The notes beneath the pieces are model-generated. The model was not told the origin of the DNA. It saw only the letters and a program-made list of their open reading frames with translations, and ran no database searches. A stretch of 5,529 nt of DNA from Treponema sp. GTDB taxonomy: Bacteria > Spirochaetota > Spirochaetia > Treponematales > Breznakiellaceae. This document shows, in pieces, positions 1 through 5,241 of this stretch. Numbering within the stretch: the stretch's first letter is position 1; each line of letters starts with the position of its first letter. The stretch spans positions 1 to 5,529 of the forward strand of contig JAISPH010000161.1 of assembly GCA_031275035.1 (NCBI GenBank), in the 5' to 3' direction. The position numbers and the translations under genes are program-made.

Positions 1-524
1 ACCCTGGCGGTCTTCCCCGCCTTACGGAACTTGTCGGCCAGATACTGGGCGCCGAGGCCCCCCAACTGCAGCTGATCCGACTGGATGTGGGTGAAAATTT
101 CGCAGCCCGGATCGGGCCGGACATCCAGGGAAAAGACCGGAATCCCCGCCTGGTTCAACTGCCGGATTGCCGGCACAATCGCCGCGGAATCGGTGGGCTT
201 TACCACTATCAGGTCCGGCCTGGTAACCAGAAGTTCCTGGGCCTGCCGGACCTGCCGCTCGGGTTCCAAATCCGCGCTCAATATCGTACACCTTCCGCCG
301 GCCCTTTCAATCAGGTTTTTCAGAAATCCGGTGCTGGCAACCTGCCATGCGGAGGAAGCTTCATTCGTAAGATAGACAATATTGGCCGGTTTCCCGTTGA
401 TCACCAGGGGCCTGGCCGGATTATCGGGCTGTTGCACCGCCGCGCCGCGCCGGACGCACCCTCCCGTAAAAAAAGTGAATCCCGCTACGGATACCCACAT
501 TAACAAGAATGTCACTTTTTTCAT
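1..524 (-). CDS. RbsB-like periplasmic sugar-binding lipoprotein, 3' end outside the window
   Basis: This is the N-terminal part (174 complete codons) of a substrate-binding protein of the Peripla_BP_4 / ribose-binding type, the extracytoplasmic ligand receptor of a sugar-type ABC importer. ATG at 524-522 follows GAGGG (536-532, minus strand) at 7-nt spacing. Residues 1-22 form a signal peptide (MKK, then a hydrophobic core) ending in a relaxed lipobox TGGC with the likely lipidated Cys at 23. The mature part starts the family fold: NIVYLTNEASSAWQ (48-61) is the first strand and helix, DLIVVKPTDSAAI (104-116) matches the NPTDS region of RbsB, GIPVFSLD (127-134) the hinge-side strand, and THIQSDQLQLGG (145-156) the SHIASDN-type segment. 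The family is known for ribose, galactose, xylose or autoinducer-2 ligands; the ligand here cannot be told, since the C-terminal lobe is missing. No ABC ATPase or permease partner is visible. It is divergent from the permease at 754. Confidence 0.88.
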   Translation of the reverse strand, partial: MKKVTFLLMWVSVAGFTFFTGGCVRRGAAVQQPDNPARPLVINGKPANIVYLTNEASSAWQVASTGFLKNLIERAGGRCTILSADLEPERQVRQAQELLVTRPDLIVVKPTDSAAIVPAIRQLNQAGIPVFSLDVRPDPGCEIFTHIQSDQLQLGGLGAQYLADKFRKAGKTAR

Positions 525-531
525 TTCTTTT

Positions 532-536
532 CCCTC
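532..536 (-). promoter_or_regulatory. Ribosome binding site of the binding-protein gene
   Basis: GAGGG on the minus strand lies 7 nt before the ATG at 524-522. It supports that start, which also gives the expected MKK signal-peptide N terminus. Confidence 0.65.
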
Positions 537-560
537 ACCAACAGTATATCCTTCCCCTGT

Positions 561-640
561 GAGGCTGCCCCAAAACTTCAGTTTTTGGAACAAGCCTTTG
601 TATCACATTTGGATGTCTAAGGTCAATACGCCGGCTTGTC
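561..640. repeat. Intergenic repeat-like sequence with hairpin (long copy)
   Basis: This stretch of the divergent spacer begins GAGGCTGCCCC and ends AATACGCCGGCTTGTC. The same two motifs occur, in the same order and orientation, at 2036-2060 with the middle missing. Its left part (563-596) folds into an imperfect hairpin: outer GGCT/AGCC, inner CCAAAAC/GTTTTTGG with one bulged T, and loop TTCA. No U-run follows in either direction, so it is not a standard terminator. It looks like a small interspersed repeat of the REP/MITE kind; family membership is inferred from only two copies. Confidence 0.4.
597..626 (-). promoter_or_regulatory. Candidate sigma-70 promoter reading toward the binding-protein gene
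   Basis: On the minus strand TTGACC (626-621, five of six to the -35 consensus) is followed after 18 bp by TACAAA (602-597), preceded by TG one base upstream, so it resembles an extended -10. Transcription would start near 590 and give a leader of roughly 65 nt that contains the hairpin at 563-596. A second possible -10, TATACT at 548-543, is closer to the gene but has no good -35. The call rests on consensus matching only. Confidence 0.35.
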
Positions 641-675
641 CCGCCCGCCAGGGAAGGCGATGCTGCACAATCTCT

Positions 676-689
676 CGCCCTACGGGGCG
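676..689. other. Short G+C-rich hairpin in the divergent spacer
   Basis: CGCCC (676-680) and GGGCG (685-689) are perfectly complementary around a four-base loop, TACG. It sits just upstream of possible -10 hexamers for the permease, so it could be an operator half-site pair or a chance G+C-rich inverted repeat. No known operator is recognised. Confidence 0.25.
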
Positions 690-692
690 CTG

Positions 693-722
693 TATACTCC
701 GGTGAAGGTCTTATAGTACAAT
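693..722 (+). promoter_or_regulatory. Possible -10 region(s) for the permease gene
   Basis: Three hexamers each match TATAAT at five of six places: TATACT (693-698), TATAGT (712-717) and TACAAT (717-722). None has a convincing -35 at 16-18 bp upstream, so an activator-dependent or other sigma-factor promoter is equally possible. They lie 30-60 bp before the GTG start, a suitable distance. Confidence 0.22.
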
Positions 723-741
723 CGGACCAGCCTCGGTTCAA

Positions 742-748
742 AAGGGGG
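742..748 (+). promoter_or_regulatory. Ribosome binding site that fixes the permease GTG start
   Basis: AAGGGGG ends 5 nt before GTG 754-756. The next in-frame start, ATG at 763-765, would be 14 nt away, which is too far. The Shine-Dalgarno position therefore favours the GTG. Confidence 0.65.
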
Positions 749-753
749 TAACC

Positions 754-2037
754 GTGAACAGGATGTTCACTTTCAAGGCAAGGGAACAGGACCGGCAGGG
801 CTGGGGAAACACGGCCTTGATTACGGCGGGCCAATGGATATGTATGGCCGCCCTTTTGTTGGGCGGTATGCTGGGGGAGGGTCTGTCCCTGGGCGGGGTC
901 GCTTTCTGCGTCATCATCGGCGTTCTTATCCTCCTGGCCTGCGCGTGTTTTATGGGGGCGCAAAGCGCCAAATCGGGCCTGCCCTCGACGGTGGCAAGCG
1001 CGAACGGCCTGGGCGTCCGGGGCGCCCGGTGTATTCCTGCCCTGCTGATAAGCATTGCCAGCGTAGGCTGGTTCGGGGTACAGGCCGCGGCATACGGGGC
1101 GTCCTTCAGCGTTATGGTCGAGGAGGCGCTGGGGGTCTCCCTTCCGGCCTGGGCCTCCACGCTGTTTTGGGGCTTTGGCATAGGTATTTTCGCCATGCAG
1201 GGCTACCGGGCTCTGCTGCATTTTTACTGCATCACGGCGCCGGCGCTTTTCGCGGTTGTAGTGTATACCCTCATCCAGACGGTATTTGTTTCCGAAACCC
1301 CCGTCCTGCTTGCCTGGCGTCCGGCGGAACCCATGTCCTATATAAAGGGCATCACCCTTGTGGTGGGAAGCTGGGCCATGGGAGCCTATGTGGTTGGGGA
1401 TTACTGCCGTTACGCAAAAAGCCCCCGGACCGCGGTCCTGGGCATATCCGCCGGCATAATCGTCATGCCGGTCATGGTTCTTGCCGGCGCGGCCTTCCGT
1501 ATTGTTACGGGAACCTCGGATATAGCGGTCATTCTTAACGGCATAGGGTATCCCGCGATGGCCCTGATCTTTCTTATCCTGAGCGCCTGGGCGGTTAATG
1601 TGATGAACGCCTATTTCGGCGGGATAGCCCTTTCAGTGTTGCTGGGATTTGAGGAAAAAAGGCTGAAGCTGAGCTCCCTCCTTATCGCCTGTATCGGCAC
1701 GGTATTGGGCGCGGCGGGGATCCTCCTCCGGTTCATGGATTTTCTCAGCATCCTCTCCTCCCTGGCGCCGCCCCTTATCGGGACGCTGGCAGGCGTTGCC
1801 ATAACGGGCCTCCCCGGGCGCGGGAGGAAAGGGGAGCCCGGGATTCCCGGCAAATTCGCGGGCAGGGCTGTGCGGCCCGGTTTCCATATTCCCGGCATCG
1901 TCGCCTACGCTCTGGGCGCGTTCACCGCCTGGCTTAGCGCCGGGGCGCTTCCCTTTTTCATCCCGCCCCTCAACGGGATCCTTGCCGCGGCGGCGGTTTA
2001 TGTTATACTGGAAAAGCTGTTTCCCCTTAGGAACTGA
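754..2037 (+). CDS. NCS1-family (CodB-like) cytosine/purine-type permease
   Basis: The 427-aa product is an inner-membrane secondary transporter of the nucleobase:cation symporter-1 family, which imports cytosine, purines, hydantoins, thiamine or related compounds. Its length is close to E. coli CodB (about 419 aa), and it has around 12 hydrophobic segments. Family landmarks recalled from CodB align in order: WGNTALITAGQW (17-28) in TM1, SVGWFGVQ (103-110) with the Trp that stacks on substrate, LVVGSWAMG (202-210) then GDYCRYAKSPRTAVLG (215-230), WAVNVMNAY (279-287) in TM8, LAPPLIG (337-343), and PPLNGIL (404-410). A basic loop rich in Gly and Pro (352-374) precedes the last helices. In CodB the TM6 aromatic is Phe, here Trp207; the CodB TM8 stretch TTNDNAL is here AVNVMNA, so the polar contacts differ and cytosine need not be the substrate. 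Co-directional with the kinase, 46 bp upstream of it. Family is secure; substrate unknown. Confidence 0.9.
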   Translation: MNRMFTFKAREQDRQGWGNTALITAGQWICMAALLLGGMLGEGLSLGGVAFCVIIGVLILLACACFMGAQSAKSGLPSTVASANGLGVRGARCIPALLISIASVGWFGVQAAAYGASFSVMVEEALGVSLPAWASTLFWGFGIGIFAMQGYRALLHFYCITAPALFAVVVYTLIQTVFVSETPVLLAWRPAEPMSYIKGITLVVGSWAMGAYVVGDYCRYAKSPRTAVLGISAGIIVMPVMVLAGAAFRIVTGTSDIAVILNGIGYPAMALIFLILSAWAVNVMNAYFGGIALSVLLGFEEKRLKLSSLLIACIGTVLGAAGILLRFMDFLSILSSLAPPLIGTLAGVAITGLPGRGRKGEPGIPGKFAGRAVRPGFHIPGIVAYALGAFTAWLSAGALPFFIPPLNGILAAAAVYVILEKLFPLRN

Positions 2038-2060
2038 GGCTGTTCCCAATACCGGCTTGG
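2036..2060. repeat. Short, internally deleted copy of the 561-640 repeat
   Basis: The sequence opens with GAGGCTG, overlapping the last two bases of the permease stop codon, then TTCCC and AATACCGGCTTGG. Read on the minus strand, AAGCCGG-TATTG and GGGAACAGCCTCA match AAGCCGGCGTATTG and GGGGCAGCCTCA of the long copy, which has about 55 additional bases between them. Two collinear matches in the same orientation argue against chance, but each is short. Confidence 0.35.
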
Positions 2061-2066
2061 AGCCGG
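2052..2066 (+). other. Perfect hairpin between permease and kinase
   Basis: CCGGCT (2052-2057) pairs perfectly with AGCCGG (2061-2066) over a three-base loop, TGG. The bases that follow are not U-rich, so it is not a rho-independent terminator. It could stabilise the 3' end of the permease message or set the ratio of permease to kinase. Confidence 0.4.
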
Positions 2067-2083
2067 GCAAGAATCCGGATTGA

Positions 2084-5000
2084 ATGCTTATGGAATGGAA
2101 AAGGATACTTAAACAGTCTCTGGTCTATCTGGCGCCGATTTTGTTCGGGCTGATGATGATGGTGTTGCTGGGGTATTTTTCCGTTTCCGGGGCTTTCCGG
2201 AGACAATTGAAGGAAAATGCCCGGGAAGCCCTCTCTGCCGCCGAAGAAAGTATCGAAACGGAATTTTCCCTGTCGAATATGACCTTCAACAATGTCTTTT
2301 ACGCTGTCCGGAATATGCTTAACGATGGGGTTTCACAGGAGAATATTTGGAAATACGCCGGGTTTCACGGAGTCTACGGGTATATCGGAGGGGTGTATTT
2401 TGACCATCAGGGAAATTCCATCGACGGCGGCTATGACCCCCGTCCGGAGCCCTGGTTCAAGGCTGCGGAGGGCGGCGGCCCGGACACGATCTACACCCGG
2501 CCGTACCGGAACGGGGATAAGATGATCCTGTCCATGGTAAAAAATCTCTACAATCTCCGGGGGGAATATTACGGCCTCATCGTCCTTGATATCGATATAA
2601 GCTGGATAAGCGGCTATTTCCGTTCCAGTTTCGCTTCCCAGGGCAGCTTTGGAATGATGGCGCTTGACGGGGGCATGAGGATCATTGCCCACTCGGATGA
2701 AACCTACATAGGCCGGGACATTCGGGAGCTTGGGGACGGGTTTGCGGACATAGCCGCCGGTCTTGTGGACGAAACGGGAGACTATGTTGAATGGACCGTA
2801 GACTCAGGCGCCCAGCCGCTGATTGTTCATAGCCGGCGTATTTTTAACGGCTGGCACATCCTCTGTCTTACGCCGGAGCGGACTTATTTCCAGGATATGC
2901 ACAAAATCGCCATGGACCTGAGCTTCCTGGCGCTCGTGTTGGCCCTGCTTCTGGGTTCCATTGTGATCAGGATCAACCTCAGAAGCGTGCAGGCCGACGA
3001 GGCGAGCAGGTACAAATCCGATTTTCTGGCCAATATGAGCCACGAGATTCGCACGCCCCTTAACGCGATCATCGGCATGAGCGAGCTTGCCCTGCAGGAC
3101 CCCTCCGGGCCGGCGCTGCCGGAGTACCTTGCCAACATCAGGCAGGCGGGGTCGAATTTGCTTTCCATCATCAACGACGTGCTGGACCTGTCGAAGATCG
3201 AAGCCGGCGGTTTCCAGCTTGCGGTAATCCCCTACCGGTTTTCTTCCCTCATCAACAATGTTATTAACGTTATCCGGGTGCGGTTTCACGAAAAGCCCAT
3301 CCTGTTCCTCGCCAACATCGACGCCGCTATTCCCAACGAGCTCCTGGGCGACGAGGTGCGGATACGCCAGATCCTGTTTAACGTGCTGAACAACGCGGTA
3401 AAGTACACCGAAGAGGGGTTTATCAAATTGACGGTAACGGGAACCCCGGGGGAGAACAGCGATATTACCTTAAAGTTCGAGGTTTCCGACAGCGGCATCG
3501 GCATCAGGGAAAAGGATATCAAAGAACTGTTCGGCAATTTTACCCGGCTTGATCCGGAACGCAACCGGGGCATCGAAGGAACCGGCCTGGGCCTGGCAAT
3601 TACCAAGAGGCTGTGCCACGAAATGGGGGGCGACATTACCGTGTCAAGCGTGTACGGAAGGGGCTCCACCTTTACCGTTACTATTCCCCAGGAATATACG
3701 GCGGACGGCGTGGCGGCGGCGGTGGAGAATCCCGGCGAAAAAGCGGTGTTGTTGTACGATGAACGCCCCCTGTACGCCGATTCCGTTTGCGCCACCCTGG
3801 AAAATCTCAAAGTGCCCGTAACCAGGGAGGACAACGGGGAAGAATTTTTGGCGGCCCTGAGAACGGGCCGTTTTCCCTTTGCCTTTGTGTCCTCCGGCCT
3901 TGTGGAACGGGCCGTTGCCGCTCTTGGCGATAAGGAGAATCGGACCCATCTGGCTCTTCTCGCGGATCTGGAGGAGACTTCTTCCTTCCACGGAATCCCC
4001 GTTATCCTCATGCCCGCCTATGCCATCCCGGTGGCGAACCTGTTAAACGGCGTCAGGGCGGAACAGGGCGGCAGGAGAACCCTGGTGCGTTTTACCGCGC
4101 CCGCCGTCCGGGCGCTCATCGTGGATGACATTATGACCAATCTCAAGGTGGCCCAGGGGCTCCTTGCGGCCTACCGGATGCAGGTTGACCTCTGTGATAA
4201 CGGCGAGGGCTCCATCGCCATGGTCAAGGCCAACCGGTACGTCCTTATCTTTATGGATCACATGATGCCCGGCATGGACGGCATTGAGGCGATGACCCGG
4301 ATCCGGGCCCTGGAGGGCGAGTATTTTAAGCAGGTCCCTATCATTGCCCTGACCGCAAACGCCCTGTCGGGGATGGAGGAACTGTTTTTGTCCAGGGGCT
4401 TTAACGATTACCTTGCCAAGCCCATTGAGATTTCCAAGCTAAACGCCCTGATGGAAAAATGGATCCCCAGGGAAAAACGGGCCGGGGCGGAGGCCGCCCC
4501 TAAGGAGGACCTTCCCGCTTCCGCCGGCGTATTCAGCGGGAAGCGTATTGAGGGCATTGATATCCCTAAGGGGCTGGAGCAGTACAAAAACGATCTGGTG
4601 TATCTGGAAATTCTCCGTTCCTACGCCGATTCCATGCCGGAAATCCTTGCCGCCCTGCGGAAGGTTACGCCGGAAACTCTCGGCGCCTATGCGATACGGG
4701 TCCACGGGATCAAGGGCTCCAGCTACCAGATCTGCGCCGATGAAACGGGCAAACAGGCGGAAATTCTGGAATTTGCGGCCAAGGCGGGGGACTGGGAAAC
4801 GGTCAAAACGAACAACGGGATTCTGGTGGAGAACATGGAAACCCTCCTTGCCGGCATGGGGGAATTTTTCGCCCCTGCGGAAAAAAAAGAGGACAAACCC
4901 CGGGCCCCCGCCCCGGATCGGGAGCTTCTCGCCCGGCTGCTTGCGGCCTGTAAAGAGTACAATAGTGCGGTCATGGACGAAGCGTTACTGGAACTTGAGA

Positions 5001-5104
5001 AATACTCCTATGAGTCCGGGGAGGATCTGATCATCTGGCTGCGGCAGCGGCTCGACAATTTTGATTATGAACTCATACAGGAACGGCTTGAGAATCCGCG
5101 GTAG
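2084..5104 (+). CDS. Hybrid sensor histidine kinase (dCache-like sensor, HisKA, HATPase, pseudo-receiver, receiver, HPt)
   Basis: This 1006-aa membrane kinase carries its own phosphorelay. TM1 is about 12-32; a periplasmic dCache-like sensor (about 33-275) shows YDPRPEPWFKAA (117-128), YYGLIVLDIDI (162-172) and MRIIAHSDETYIG (198-210); TM2 is about 278-296. HisKA follows without a HAMP domain: FLANMSHEIRTPLN (314-327), phospho-acceptor H320. The ATPase has N box NNAVKYT (436-442), G1 DSGIGI (469-474), F box about 482-490, and G2 GTGLGL (499-504). A receiver-like domain (about 552-660) lacks the acidic pair and acceptor Asp. The second receiver (about 675-795) is complete: D681/D682, D725, T757, K779. 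HPt (about 830-925) has HGIKGSS with H874. A helical tail spans 943-1006. The expected relay is H320 to D725 to H874, then an outside regulator. ATG 2084 has only a weak GGA Shine-Dalgarno; ATG 2090, two codons on, is an alternative. Probably co-transcribed with the permease; ligand unknown. Confidence 0.95.
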   Translation: MLMEWKRILKQSLVYLAPILFGLMMMVLLGYFSVSGAFRRQLKENAREALSAAEESIETEFSLSNMTFNNVFYAVRNMLNDGVSQENIWKYAGFHGVYGYIGGVYFDHQGNSIDGGYDPRPEPWFKAAEGGGPDTIYTRPYRNGDKMILSMVKNLYNLRGEYYGLIVLDIDISWISGYFRSSFASQGSFGMMALDGGMRIIAHSDETYIGRDIRELGDGFADIAAGLVDETGDYVEWTVDSGAQPLIVHSRRIFNGWHILCLTPERTYFQDMHKIAMDLSFLALVLALLLGSIVIRINLRSVQADEASRYKSDFLANMSHEIRTPLNAIIGMSELALQDPSGPALPEYLANIRQAGSNLLSIINDVLDLSKIEAGGFQLAVIPYRFSSLINNVINVIRVRFHEKPILFLANIDAAIPNELLGDEVRIRQILFNVLNNAVKYTEEGFIKLTVTGTPGENSDITLKFEVSDSGIGIREKDIKELFGNFTRLDPERNRGIEGTGLGLAITKRLCHEMGGDITVSSVYGRGSTFTVTIPQEYTADGVAAAVENPGEKAVLLYDERPLYADSVCATLENLKVPVTREDNGEEFLAALRTGRFPFAFVSSGLVERAVAALGDKENRTHLALLADLEETSSFHGIPVILMPAYAIPVANLLNGVRAEQGGRRTLVRFTAPAVRALIVDDIMTNLKVAQGLLAAYRMQVDLCDNGEGSIAMVKANRYVLIFMDHMMPGMDGIEAMTRIRALEGEYFKQVPIIALTANALSGMEELFLSRGFNDYLAKPIEISKLNALMEKWIPREKRAGAEAAPKEDLPASAGVFSGKRIEGIDIPKGLEQYKNDLVYLEILRSYADSMPEILAALRKVTPETLGAYAIRVHGIKGSSYQICADETGKQAEILEFAAKAGDWETVKTNNGILVENMETLLAGMGEFFAPAEKKEDKPRAPAPDRELLARLLAACKEYNSAVMDEALLELEKYSYESGEDLIIWLRQRLDNFDYELIQERLENPR

Positions 5105-5206
5105 CGGGGTATTGCAAGAGAGGCATTCCGCCGCCGATGAACGGATGGCGATTTCTTTGGGGCGCTCCTTCTTAGATATTAGGCGGCTCCTGTTATTTGC
5201 ATGATT

Positions 5207-5236
5207 TTCCCGGCAGTATCGGGAATTTGTTTTTTC
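5207..5236 (+). terminator. Rho-independent terminator after the kinase gene
   Basis: TTCCCG (5207-5212) and CGGGAA (5220-5225) form a 6-bp stem around a 7-nt loop, followed by TTTGTTTTTTC (5226-5236). The U-run lies only on the plus-strand side, so it ends the kinase transcript about 100 nt past its stop. The stem is short, giving moderate strength. It also lies just beyond the 3' end of the convergent gene, but lacks a U-run in that direction. The rest of 5105-5241 shows no gene. Confidence 0.6.
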
Positions 5237-5241
5237 TTCGT

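Noticed and set aside
468..474. A7 run in the lipoprotein signal region as a phase-variation tract
   Set aside because: A seven-base run encoding Phe-Phe in a signal peptide is common, and the frame is intact; there is no sign of slippage.
87..503. Open frames on the plus strand opposite the binding-protein gene
   Set aside because: The minus strand here gives a signal peptide, Shine-Dalgarno and RbsB motifs in one frame; the plus-strand products match nothing and are shadows.
563..596. Hairpin considered as a rho-independent terminator in the divergent spacer
   Set aside because: Neither side is followed by a U-run, and both flanking genes read away from it, so no transcript would need to end there.
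541..753. A purine-type riboswitch in front of the permease
   Set aside because: I searched by eye for the three-way junction with conserved loops and the pyrimidine-rich core and saw none; the stems present are simple hairpins.
535..1221. A 228-codon open frame on the minus strand across the spacer and the start of the permease
   Set aside because: It is antisense to a clear NCS1 permease, its product is low-complexity in Arg, Pro and Gly, and its first part mirrors the permease codons. It is a shadow of high G+C coding sequence, although its end covers the repeat.
3286..4011. A 241-codon minus-strand frame within the kinase gene
   Set aside because: The plus strand encodes the ATPase motifs N, G1, F and G2 over the same bases. 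The antisense product is Ser/Arg-rich without domains.
5161..5192. Direct repeat GGCGCTCCT / GGCGGCTCCT as an attachment site near the composition border
   Set aside because: The copies differ by one base, are under 10 bp and lie only about 20 bp apart, so they do not bracket an element.
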